Assembly (NCBI GenBank): GCA_900321905.1
Contig: ONXZ01000118.1
Location: forward strand, 1-9,408
Source: an uncultured Eubacteriales bacterium
Lineage (GTDB): Bacteria; Bacillota; Clostridia; Oscillospirales; Acutalibacteraceae
Length of the DNA stretch: 9,408 nt
Direction: 5' to 3'
The position numbers and the translations under genes were made by a program. This document shows positions 1 through 8,163 of the stretch, piece after piece. The notes below the pieces were generated by a model, which saw nothing but the letters and a program-made list of their open reading frames with translations, ran no database searches and had not been told where the DNA came from. The stretch's first letter is position 1. Every line of letters begins with the position of its first letter.

Positions 1-1401
1 TCTCGTTTCGTGAGAGAGAATATCAAGATAATCCTTGATACTTGCGTGTAAATCCTCGAGTTCGTTAATAATTTTTTCAATCTCAAGACCGGCAAGTTGA
101 CCAAGACGGTAAGCCACGATTGCGCTTGCCTGCGGGTCGTCAAAGCCGAACTTATCCATAATAGCCTGTTTAGCCTCTGCCTGTCCGCCCTTGCAGGCAC
201 GGATTGTTGCAATAACGTCGTCAACAATGTCGATAGCCTTTGCAAGACCTTCAAGAATGTGTGCGCGTTCCTGCGCTTTTTTGAGGTCAAACTCAGTTCT
301 TCTTTTAATAATATCCTTTTGGAATACTATGTATTTTTCAAGAATCTGCTTGAGATTCATAACCTTCGGCACGCCGTCGTCAAGCGCAAGCAGAATTGCG
401 CCGAATGTTACCTGCATATCAGTGAGTTTGTAAAGGTTGTTGAGCACAACCTGCGCGTTAGCGTCACGCTTAACGGTAACTTCAATATGCATACCTCGGC
501 GGTCGGAGTAGTCCTGAATATCGGCAACGCCTTCAAGACGTTTTTCCTTAACAAGGTCGGCAATTCTTGTGATAAGTCTTGCCTTGTTAACACCGTAAGG
601 AATCTCTGTAACAACAATTTTAAAGCGGTCGCCCTTTGTTTCAACAATTTCAGCGCGCGCGCGGACATAGATTTTGCCGCGGCCTGTAGAATACGCCTCG
701 CGTATGCCTTTTGCGCCCATAATAATGCCGGCAGTCGGGAAGTCAGGGCCTTTGATATGCTGCATAATGTCCTCGAGTTCAGCCTCGGGATTGTCGATAA
801 GGCAGCACATACCCTCAACAACTTCGCGCATATTGTGCGGCGGAATGTTTGTTGCCATACCTACGGCGATACCTGACGAACCGTTAACAAGCAGGTTCGG
901 AAAACGTGCAGGCAAAACTGTCGGCTCGTTTTCAGTATCATCAAAGTTCGGCGCCCAGTCAACGGTATCTTTTTTGATATCGTCAAGCATTTTGAGCGCA
1001 GTTTTGCTCAGTCTGCTTTCGGTATAACGGTAGGCAGCCGGCGGGTCACCGTCAATTGAGCCAAAGTTACCGTGACCGTCAACAAGAATGTGGCGCATTG
1101 AAAATGTCTGCGCAAGTCTAACCATAGCGTCGTAAACAGAAGCGTCGCCGTGCGGATGATAGTGACCAAGCACGTCACCGACTGTGGTGGCGCACTTTCT
1201 GTACGGGCTTGTCGGGTAAAGGCCGTTTTTGTACATAGCGTAAAGGATACGTCTGTGTACAGGTTTCAAACCGTCGCGCACATCAGGAAGCGCACGCGAC
1301 ACAATAACGCTCATTGAGTAATCAAGGAACGCCTTGCGTATTTCTGTACTTATTTCAACATCTACGATTTTTTGATTATCATAGCGTATTTCTTCGTTCA
1401 T
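1..1401 (-). CDS. gyrA: DNA gyrase subunit A, N-terminal 467 residues (3' end outside window)
   Basis: GyrA is the DNA-cleaving subunit of the A2B2 gyrase, which introduces negative supercoils using ATP hydrolysed by GyrB. The reading frame is open for all 467 codons from the ATG at 1401 to base 1. The winged-helix region carries [10 protein letters not shown] (residues 82-91), followed by [12 protein letters not shown] (108-119) and RYTE with the catalytic Tyr126. The conserved [17 protein letters not shown] stretch follows at about 215. The window ends within the coiled-coil arm, so the C-terminal beta-pinwheel is not seen. The start is set by an AAGGAG Shine-Dalgarno at 1412-1417. The gene follows gyrB in the same direction, but a palindromic repeat element lies in the 152-bp gap. 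Alanine occupies the position equivalent to E. coli Ser83 (Ala87 here), with Asp91 equivalent to Asp87; this Ala-Ser arrangement also occurs in Mycobacterium tuberculosis. GyrA rather than ParC is chosen from the linkage to gyrB and the origin. Confidence 0.97.
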   Translation of the reverse strand, partial: MNEEIRYDNQKIVDVEISTEIRKAFLDYSMSVIVSRALPDVRDGLKPVHRRILYAMYKNGLYPTSPYRKCATTVGDVLGHYHPHGDASVYDAMVRLAQTFSMRHILVDGHGNFGSIDGDPPAAYRYTESRLSKTALKMLDDIKKDTVDWAPNFDDTENEPTVLPARFPNLLVNGSSGIAVGMATNIPPHNMREVVEGMCCLIDNPEAELEDIMQHIKGPDFPTAGIIMGAKGIREAYSTGRGKIYVRARAEIVETKGDRFKIVVTEIPYGVNKARLITRIADLVKEKRLEGVADIQDYSDRRGMHIEVTVKRDANAQVVLNNLYKLTDMQVTFGAILLALDDGVPKVMNLKQILEKYIVFQKDIIKRRTEFDLKKAQERAHILEGLAKAIDIVDDVIATIRACKGGQAEAKQAIMDKFGFDDPQASAIVAYRLGQLAGLEIEKIINELEDLHASIKDYLDILSHETR

Positions 1402-1426
1402 ATGGTATTAACTCCTTCGTTGCTAA

Positions 1427-1542
1427 TCAGTATCCAGTATCCAGATACCAGAATCCAGCAGGGGTGAGCTTCGCTCACACTCATTATAATTGTGTGCGCA
1501 GCACCCGACAGGCTGGAAACTGGTCACTGGAGTCTGGATTCT

Positions 1543-1544
<2 letters not shown>
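1427..1544. repeat. Palindromic intergenic element 1: heptad-repeat arms around a conserved hairpin core
   Basis: This 118-bp element fills most of the gyrB-gyrA gap. The left arm (1427-1458) reads TCAG followed by four 7-mers ending in CCAG (tatCCAG, tatCCAG, ataCCAG, aatCCAG). The right arm (1513-1544) is four 7-mers starting with CTGG plus CTGA. Folded together, the arms match at 25 of 32 positions, and all seven mismatches fall in the variable triplets, giving regular 4-bp paired blocks separated by 3-nt internal loops. The core holds a GTGAGC-ttc-GCTCAC hairpin (1464-1478), ATTATAATTG (1483-1492), a GTGC-gca-GCAC mini-hairpin (1494-1504) and CCGACA (1505-1510). It has no reading frame of note and no T-tract typical of a terminator. 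The same design recurs at 3813-3933, so I treat it as a member of a small repeat family, possibly a MITE-like or REP-like element. I do not know an established name for it. Confidence 0.85.
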
Positions 1545-3557
<2,013 letters not shown>

Positions 3558-3574
3558 TTATCTCCTTGATAATT

Positions 3575-3808
3575 CTATTTGCTTCTTTTATATAACGTGT
3601 TTGTATTAACAGGACTTACGTAAACAGCCTCGTCTGTTACAACAAAACTCTTTGGCAAGTCATAATTAACGTATTTAACTTTTTTGTCTTTTTCCGCTTT
3701 TGACAGGTAATCGCGCGTGGCTTTGTTGACGGTGGAAGTATCCATATCAAATATACCAATCACGTTTTTGTCGGTAATTACCGTGTCTTCTCCTAAATGA
3801 ATGTACAT
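3575..3808 (-). CDS. remB: RemB-like DUF370 regulatory protein
   Basis: This 77-residue protein begins MYIHLGEDTVI, continues with IGIFDMDTSTV and contains YDLPKSFVVTDEAVYVSP. These are the hallmarks of the DUF370 family to which Bacillus subtilis RemB (YaaB) belongs, and the position between recF and gyrB is the same as in B. subtilis. In that species RemA/RemB influence extracellular-matrix gene expression; the role here is inferred only from family and position. No membrane segment or signal peptide is seen. The MYIHLG start is the conserved family start, yet no Shine-Dalgarno is present: the arm of a palindromic repeat begins only four bases upstream of the ATG. Translation may therefore be weak, or depend on local mRNA structure. 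Confidence 0.9.
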   Translation of the reverse strand: MYIHLGEDTVITDKNVIGIFDMDTSTVNKATRDYLSKAEKDKKVKYVNYDLPKSFVVTDEAVYVSPVNTNTLYKRSK

Positions 3809-3812
3809 TTTT

Positions 3813-3933
3813 CAGTTAGTAGTTAGCAGTATGCAGTTAGCAGTTATAGGGTGGGCGGTGCCCACACCCAATTATAATTGGAGCGAAGCGACTAACCGAC
3901 AACGGCTTACGGCTAACTGCTAACGGCTAACTA
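3813..3933. repeat. Palindromic intergenic element 2: heptad-repeat arms around a conserved hairpin core
   Basis: This 121-bp element lies between recF and remB and shares the architecture of the one at 1427-1544. The left arm (3813-3847) is five 7-mers: CAGTTAG, TAGTTAG, CAGTATG, CAGTTAG, CAGTTAT. The right arm (3892-3933) is six 7-mers of the CTAACNG type, whose complements read TAGTTAG, CCGTTAG, CAGTTAG, CCGTAAG, CCGTTGT, CGGTTAG. The core has a GTGGGC-ggt-GCCCAC hairpin (3851-3865), the perfect palindrome CAATTATAATTG (3869-3880), GAGCGAAGC (3881-3889) and CCGACA (3896-3901). Its outer right heptad overlaps the recF stop codon, and its left end abuts the remB start. There is no transposase gene and no T-tract. 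It is probably a non-autonomous or structurally selected dispersed repeat; function unknown. Confidence 0.85.
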
Positions 3934-5012
3934 ATAAAACCCTTCTCAATATGTATTGTTTTACCGTCTTTAAGGCGGAGTATTTGTTCTTTATCGCAAC
4001 AGGTTACAAACACCTGCAAACCTTTAATGCGGTTGAGTATATAATCCTGACGTTTTTCGTCAAGTTCGCTCATAACATCATCAAGCAGCGCAATCGGTTT
4101 TTCGCCCGTCATTTGTTCAAGCAGTGCCGCTTCAGCAAGTTTGAGCGCAAGCACGCAACTGCGCTGCTGCCCCTGTGAGCCAAACTTCCTTGCTGAATTG
4201 CCGTTAATCAGTATATCAATATCATCGCGGTGCGCGCCGACTGACGTTGTTTTATTTTGCATATCCTGCACCTTGTTTTCATCAAGGGCGGATATAATAT
4301 TTTTTTCTATTTCATCAGTTTCGCAAATTTCCTGCACAGCGCCGAGATATTTGATATCAATCTCCTCCGCGCCGCTGCTGATACCGCTGTAAATTTCTTT
4401 TACAAACGGCATAATTGCCTCAATATACCTCAGCCGCTGATACACAATTTTTGCGCCGATATGCGCAAGGTTTGTGTTCCATATATACAGCATTGATTCC
4501 ATTTCAGGGTTGCTGTATAAATCACGCAAAAGATTGTTGCGCTGCACAAGCGCCCGGTTATAGTCTTTAAGCAAATTTTTGTATCCGCTCTTTAACTGGC
4601 AAAGCGCGCCGTCAACAAACCTGCGCCTCTCAAGCGGACCGTCTTTAATCATACTCAGATGAACGGGCGAAAATATTACTGTCTTAATTTCATCACCGAG
4701 AGCCGCCGCGCTTTTCTTTTTAATACCGTTAAGCGTTGCTTCACGCCTGCCTTTTATTAAAAGTTCAGCGTTTTGCTTTCTTCCGCCTGCTTCAAACTCA
4801 ATCTGCAGTTTTGCGCTGTCACAGTTAAATCTTACAAGTTCTCTGTCCTTTACACCTCTGAAACTTTTTGCGCCGCTAAAAAGGTAAATTGCTTCTATCA
4901 GATTAGTTTTGCCCTGCGCATTTTCGCCCCAGATGATATTGACGTCGTCAAACTCTGTTTTAAGATTTTTAATATTGCGAAAATCGGTTATATTAATACT
5001 ATTTATTTTCAT
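3927..5012 (-). CDS. recF: DNA replication and repair protein RecF
   Basis: RecF is an SMC/ABC-like ATPase that acts with RecO and RecR to load RecA at single-stranded gaps and stalled forks. The length (361 residues) is normal. The N-terminus MKINSINITDFRN matches the family start, and the Walker A motif GENAQGKT is at 29-36. Further on are GAHRDD (259-264), the ABC signature FGSQGQQRS (277-285) and Walker B IALLDDVMSELD (307-318). The start has no Shine-Dalgarno. Instead the ATG lies inside the 3' end of the upstream S4 reading frame (14-nt overlap), implying translational coupling. The last codons (AGT TAG) coincide with a heptad of the palindromic element downstream, so the element supplies the stop codon. 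Confidence 0.97.
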   Translation of the reverse strand: MKINSINITDFRNIKNLKTEFDDVNIIWGENAQGKTNLIEAIYLFSGAKSFRGVKDRELVRFNCDSAKLQIEFEAGGRKQNAELLIKGRREATLNGIKKKSAAALGDEIKTVIFSPVHLSMIKDGPLERRRFVDGALCQLKSGYKNLLKDYNRALVQRNNLLRDLYSNPEMESMLYIWNTNLAHIGAKIVYQRLRYIEAIMPFVKEIYSGISSGAEEIDIKYLGAVQEICETDEIEKNIISALDENKVQDMQNKTTSVGAHRDDIDILINGNSARKFGSQGQQRSCVLALKLAEAALLEQMTGEKPIALLDDVMSELDEKRQDYILNRIKGLQVFVTCCDKEQILRLKDGKTIHIEKGFIS

Positions 5013-5239
5013 TTACTATTTCGTAATCAGTACCGAAGGCTAACACAACATCACCGCCGCGCAGTTTTTTGCCGCGTGCTGTGCAAACTTCGCCGTTAAC
5101 GCGGATAATGCCATCCTGTATAATGACCGCCCGTTTCGCTGATTCCTTTAAATTTCAAAAACGACTGCAATTGAATGAAATCGGTGTTAATTACAACCGT
5201 TTCTTTGTTGTGTTCTTTTACTTTGACATTAATTTTCAT
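4999..5239 (-). pseudogene. S4-domain RNA-binding protein (YaaA/RlbA-like), frameshifted as given
   Basis: A small S4-fold protein normally sits between dnaN and recF in Firmicutes (B. subtilis yaaA/rlbA). From the ATG at 5239, with a GAGG Shine-Dalgarno at 5247-5250, the frame reads MKINVKVKEH and then FLKFKGISETGG. It then goes out of frame and stops after 47 residues at 5096. The remainder of the S4 domain (AVIIQDGIIRVNGEV, then RGKKLRGGDVV) lies in the next frame and stops at 4999. The break falls at CGGGCGG (complement of 5127-5133). Inserting an 8-nt duplicate of that GC word would give SETGGRAVIIQ, which fits the family pattern, so an 8-nt loss between direct repeats is the simplest explanation. 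It could be a true mutation or a sequence or assembly collapse. The start overlaps dnaN by 11 nt and the end overlaps recF by 14 nt, as in an intact operon. Confidence 0.8.
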
Positions 5240-6341
5240 TACGCATCCTCATTGGAAGCACCAAAAACAGGAAGTTGTCACCGTTAATTGGCTTAATCTG
5301 AACAGGTGAAGTCGGCTCTGCGATTTCAAACTTAACTTCGTCCGTGTCAACTGCATTGAGAGCGTCGAGCATAAATTTTGAGTTAAAACCGATTTCAACC
5401 CTCGCGCCCGATGTATTTGCGTGTGTATAGTCAACAAATCTGCCGAGGCTCGATACAGTTGACACACGCATTTCATCAGCGTCAAACAGACATCTGATAG
5501 GGTTGCGCTGATTGTTTTCAATTACAGGCAGCGTACGCTGTATGCAACTGATTGCGTCTATTGTGTTGATAAGAACTGTTGTTTTGATTGTGTTTTGAAT
5601 TGCAGTTCTGTAGTCGATAAACTCGCCCTCAAGCAAACGGCTGATTATTGAATAATTGCCGATTTCAAAAATTATGTGGCGCTTGCCAACGTTTATATTA
5701 AGTTTATTTTCATCTTTACCGTCAAAAATTTTGATAAGTTCGCGAATTGTCTTTTTAGGAACTATAAATTCAATTTCATCGCCTGAATAATCAATATGTT
5801 CCTTGCGGATTGCAAGTCTGAAACCGTCAACGCCTATTAAAGTGAATTCACCGTCTTTGATATGAAATTTAAGACCTGTATAAACAGGCATACCGCTTTC
5901 GCTGTCAGCAACTGCAAAAAGCGTCTGGCTTACCATTGAATAAATAATATCCTGATCAAAACTGATAGTTGTGCCGTTATTAACGCTTGGCAGTTCAGGA
6001 TAATCGTTTGCGTCAATGCCTGTAATTGTATAGTGTGAAGCGCCGCTTATAATTGAAACAGAAGTACCGTTAGTTTCAATCATAACAGTTTCATCAGCAA
6101 GTTTGCCGATAATATCGCAAAGCACCTTTGCATTTATAACAATAGCGCCCGGCTCGTCCATTTCAACATCTAATATAGTATTGATACCAAATTCAAAGTC
6201 ATAACCTACAAGGCTGACTTTGTTTGCGTCACATTCAATAAGTATACCCTCGATTGTAGGGATAGTGCCTTTTGTGCTTACAGCGCTCTTAACGTTGTTG
6301 CACGCAACTGAAAGTTCTTTTGTGTTACAGCTAAATTTCAT
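5229..6341 (-). CDS. dnaN: DNA polymerase III beta subunit (sliding clamp)
   Basis: The beta clamp dimerises into a ring around DNA and tethers the replicative polymerase and its partners. The 370 residues match the usual length and three-fold repeated clamp domain layout. The N-terminus MKFSCNTKELSVACNNVKSAV, the interdomain stretch AVADSESGMPVYTGLKF, and the C-terminal LVLPMRM, which ends near the partner-binding pocket, are characteristic. The gene directly follows dnaA and the origin-like repeats, as in most Firmicutes. The start at 6341 has an AAAGGAA Shine-Dalgarno around 6353-6359, somewhat distant. The stop overlaps the ATG of the S4 gene (ATGAAAATTAA), which predicts coupled translation. 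A TATAAT on the minus strand at 6439-6434 could be its -10, but no convincing -35 was found. Confidence 0.97.
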   Translation of the reverse strand: MKFSCNTKELSVACNNVKSAVSTKGTIPTIEGILIECDANKVSLVGYDFEFGINTILDVEMDEPGAIVINAKVLCDIIGKLADETVMIETNGTSVSIISGASHYTITGIDANDYPELPSVNNGTTISFDQDIIYSMVSQTLFAVADSESGMPVYTGLKFHIKDGEFTLIGVDGFRLAIRKEHIDYSGDEIEFIVPKKTIRELIKIFDGKDENKLNINVGKRHIIFEIGNYSIISRLLEGEFIDYRTAIQNTIKTTVLINTIDAISCIQRTLPVIENNQRNPIRCLFDADEMRVSTVSSLGRFVDYTHANTSGARVEIGFNSKFMLDALNAVDTDEVKFEIAEPTSPVQIKPINGDNFLFLVLPMRMRNEN

Positions 6342-6369
6342 TTTTTAACAATTCCTTTCTGTCCTCACA

Positions 6370-6398
6370 CTGCATTTTTACAAAAAACGCAGTTTTTT
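6370..6398 (+). terminator. Hairpin with T-tract on the plus strand upstream of dnaN
   Basis: CTGC (6370-6373) pairs with GCAG (6389-6392), one A/C mismatch follows, then TTTTT (6375-6379) pairs with AAAAA (6383-6387) around an ACA loop. Six Ts (6393-6398) follow on the plus strand. The orientation would stop transcription running against dnaN toward dnaA, where no gene starts. It is mostly A-T paired, so it may be a weak terminator, an origin structure or chance. Confidence 0.3.
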
Positions 6399-6451
6399 GT
6401 TAATTCATCATAATATCATCTTGTAGTTTTAGTATTATAGGCGGTGTAAAA

Positions 6452-6607
6452 TGTTCAAAACTTCCAAAAATCGCTAAATTACCGTTTATTACTGTAAACA
6501 TTTTCATATTTCAAAATGTTCAAAAAATGTTGATAATGTTTAAAACTATTTTTTTGAACATACGGTGTTTAAAACCTCAATGTTTAAAACTAAAATTTTG
6601 TTGAAAA
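6452..6607. promoter_or_regulatory. Cluster of eight variant DnaA boxes (consensus TTTTNAACA)
   Basis: Seven boxes lie with the 9-mer on the minus strand: TTTTGAACA (6452-6460 and 6517-6525), TTATCAACA (6528-6536), TTTTAAACA (6537-6545, 6566-6574, 6581-6589) and TTTTCAACA (6599-6607). One lies on the plus strand: TTTTGAACA (6552-6560). TTATCAACA is one base from the canonical TTATCCACA; the others keep the TTnTnnACA skeleton. Four of them start at 6537, 6552, 6566 and 6581, a regular 14-15-nt spacing, and two abut directly at 6536/6537. The last box ends two bases before the dnaA stop. The repetition beside dnaA and dnaN makes binding by DnaA the natural reading. Confidence 0.75.
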
Positions 6608-6609
6608 CT

Positions 6610-7947
6610 TTACTGGTAATCTTTGATGTTATTAATAATATCAAGCACCTGCGAATTGAGAGTTGAGTTTTGCTTTAATGTGTCGCCGAGAGTTCTGACG
6701 TTGTACATTACAGTCGAGTGATTGCGGTTGAATTCCTTGCCGATATCCTCATAACTGATGTTAGTGACCTCACGCACAATGTAAAAGCACATCTTACGCG
6801 CGTCGGAAACCTCCGCCGTGTGTTTTTTGCTGTAAATATCTTCAACCGAAACGCCTGTTGTGCGGCTGACTTCGTCAACAATGCGGTTAATAGTAATCGG
6901 TACAGGCTGAACGTCGTTAAGCACGTCTTTGATTGCAGCCTGTGCAAGCGCGATAGTAGGTGTTTCTTCACCGTAAGTACACATTGCGTGCAGTTTTTTA
7001 GTAATACCTTCAAGTTGGCGGATATTTGATTTAATACGCTCTGCTATGTAGTTAATTACATTTTCAGGTATGTTAAAGTTGAGCAGTTGCGCTTTACGTT
7101 TAATTATCGCACAGCGTGTTTCATATTCGGGAATCTGAATATCAACAATGAGTCCGCTCTCAAATCTGCCGCGTAGACGGTCAATGATTGACTTAATATC
7201 CTTTGGCGGTCTGTCTGATGTCAGCACAACCTGCTTGCCGTTATCAACAAGTGCGTTAAAGGTGTGGAAAAATTCCCACTCAGTTGACTCTTTACCTGCG
7301 ATAAACTGAATATCGTCAACGAGAAAAACGTCAATATTTCTGTATTTTTCACGGAATTCTTCAGTCTTTTTGTTATAGAGAACTGACATAAATTCGTTAA
7401 GAAAATCCTCACAGGTGACGTAAACAACATTCATCTCAGGATAATCAAGTTTAATCTGATTGCTGATTGCGTTTAAAAGGTGAGTTTTGCCGAGACCGGA
7501 ATTACCGTAAATAAAAAGAGGATTATAATTTGCAATGCTGTTTTGCTTGTTAATTTGTCCGCCCGGGTCGGCGGCAATAGCCTTTGCAGCGGTGTATGCA
7601 AATTTGTTTGAGTTGCCAACGATGAAGTTGTCAAAAGTAAAAATATCGTTTTTAAAATCGAGCAGCGAATTTTTTTCAATATCCTCTTCATTCATCAGAG
7701 TTTGAGGTGAATAGTAGTATGGCTCAACCGGAAAGCCGCAAACCGCTTCAAGCGCTTCTCTGATTAAAGGGTCGTACTGCGAAACGACAGTGTTCTTTTT
7801 AAATTCATTTGAAAAGAAAATTTTTGCCGTGTTGCCCTGAAATTCAGATATCTGAATAGGCTCAATCCACAGTTTGTATGCTGTATCAGTTGTCCTTTCT
7901 TTGCAGTACATCAGTACGCTTTGCAATAATTCCTGTATATTTTCCAT
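6610..7947 (-). CDS. dnaA: Chromosomal replication initiator protein DnaA
   Basis: DnaA is the AAA+ ATPase that assembles on DnaA boxes, melts the origin and recruits the helicase; it also represses its own promoter in many bacteria. It has 445 residues, a usual length. Domain I occupies about 1-80 and is followed by a short linker. The AAA+ core has FDNFIVG (105-111), Walker A GNSGLGKT (148-155), Walker B VFLVDD (207-212), sensor 1 LTSDRPP (242-248), the arginine-finger region LRGRFESGL (258-266) and sensor 2 NIRQLEG (308-314). Domain IV (about 350-445) is recognisable but unusual: the canonical RxRSVARPRQ segment reads TAEVSDARK (377-385) and GGRDHTTV is replaced by NRNHSTV (407-413), one residue shorter. 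The start has a GAAAGG Shine-Dalgarno at 7955-7960, 7 nt from the ATG. A strong promoter and one DnaA-type box lie upstream. Confidence 0.97.
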   Translation of the reverse strand: MENIQELLQSVLMYCKERTTDTAYKLWIEPIQISEFQGNTAKIFFSNEFKKNTVVSQYDPLIREALEAVCGFPVEPYYYSPQTLMNEEDIEKNSLLDFKNDIFTFDNFIVGNSNKFAYTAAKAIAADPGGQINKQNSIANYNPLFIYGNSGLGKTHLLNAISNQIKLDYPEMNVVYVTCEDFLNEFMSVLYNKKTEEFREKYRNIDVFLVDDIQFIAGKESTEWEFFHTFNALVDNGKQVVLTSDRPPKDIKSIIDRLRGRFESGLIVDIQIPEYETRCAIIKRKAQLLNFNIPENVINYIAERIKSNIRQLEGITKKLHAMCTYGEETPTIALAQAAIKDVLNDVQPVPITINRIVDEVSRTTGVSVEDIYSKKHTAEVSDARKMCFYIVREVTNISYEDIGKEFNRNHSTVMYNVRTLGDTLKQNSTLNSQVLDIINNIKDYQ

Positions 7948-7963
7948 AATTTAACCTTTCAAT

Positions 7964-7972
7964 TGTTCAAAA
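7964..7972 (-). promoter_or_regulatory. Variant DnaA box in the dnaA leader
   Basis: TTTTGAACA on the minus strand is identical to boxes in the dnaA-dnaN gap. It lies between the predicted transcription start and the dnaA Shine-Dalgarno, a position suited to autorepression or to a second origin subregion upstream of dnaA. Confidence 0.6.
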
Positions 7973-7973
7973 C

Positions 7974-8104
7974 TGCTAATAAAATATCAGTATTTATTAT
8001 AATAAAAATAATTAATTTAGTCAATATATATTTTAAATATTTTAATTATTAAAAACATTAATATTTTAGTATAGATATAAAAACGTTATTATTTAAAATA
8101 GTTA
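7974..8104. other. Extremely AT-rich divergent intergenic stretch
   Basis: This ~130-bp stretch between dnaA and the plus-strand operon is almost wholly A and T, with no gene and no TTTTNAACA box beyond 7972. It contains the dnaA promoter and may serve as an easily melted region or an UP-element-rich promoter zone. A bipartite origin, as in B. subtilis where boxes flank dnaA, is possible but not shown. Confidence 0.5.
7996..8024 (-). promoter_or_regulatory. dnaA promoter (sigma-A type)
   Basis: On the minus strand TTGACT (8024-8019) and TATAAT (8001-7996) are separated by exactly 17 bp, a near-perfect vegetative promoter set in A/T-rich DNA. Transcription would begin near 7989, giving a leader of about 40 nt that includes the DnaA box at 7964-7972. 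Confidence 0.75.
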
Positions 8105-8133
8105 TTGAATTTTTCGGGGCAGTATTATATAAT
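8105..8133 (+). promoter_or_regulatory. Promoter for the LCP-like gene and folE (sigma-A type)
   Basis: TTGAAT (8105-8110) and TATAAT (8128-8133) are 17 bp apart on the plus strand, about 30 bp upstream of the ATG at 8164. They diverge from the dnaA promoter. The downstream spacing suggests that the same transcript carries folE. Confidence 0.7.
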
Positions 8134-8163
8134 AAATTAAGATTATATTTTTGGAGAAAATAA

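Larger units (their letters stand above)
6342..6609. other. Putative chromosomal origin region (oriC) between dnaA and dnaN
   Basis: This 268-bp gap has no gene. It is AT-rich and holds eight closely related 9-mers of the form TTTTNAACA/TTATCAACA (listed separately) in its dnaA-proximal two thirds. The box-free AT-rich stretch toward dnaN (about 6395-6450), bordered by a short GC cluster (ggcggtg, 6440-6446), is the candidate unwinding element. A further TTTTTAACA sits at 6342-6350 beside the dnaN start but may be chance. The assignment rests on gene context (dnaA, dnaN, recF, gyrBA) and the repeat cluster. Activity is inferred. Confidence 0.8.

Noticed and set aside
97..876. Long plus-strand open frame (259 codons) over gyrA
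   Set aside because: Antisense shadow of a fully conserved gyrA reading frame; its translation is Cys/Asn/Phe-rich and resembles no family.
3871..3889. Alignment of the two elements in opposite orientation via GCTTCGCTC
   Set aside because: The inverted alignment shares that 9-mer and ATTATAATTG, but the same-orientation alignment shares more, including the covarying hairpin, CACAC, CCGACA and the TCAGT ends. Core quasi-symmetry explains the alternative.
3813..3933. Intrinsic terminators at the two palindromic elements
   Set aside because: Neither core hairpin nor arms are followed by a T-tract on either strand, and the genes downstream (remB-gyrB, gyrA) look like continuations of the operon.
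5096..5239. Programmed +1 frameshift in the S4 gene
   Set aside because: A +1 slip would delete the conserved TGG, and no known slippery or stop-codon context is present at the break; loss of 8 nt fits the family better.
6342..8163. parS (ParB) site near the origin
   Set aside because: No TGTTTCACGTGAAACA-like 16-mer was seen in the intergenic regions.
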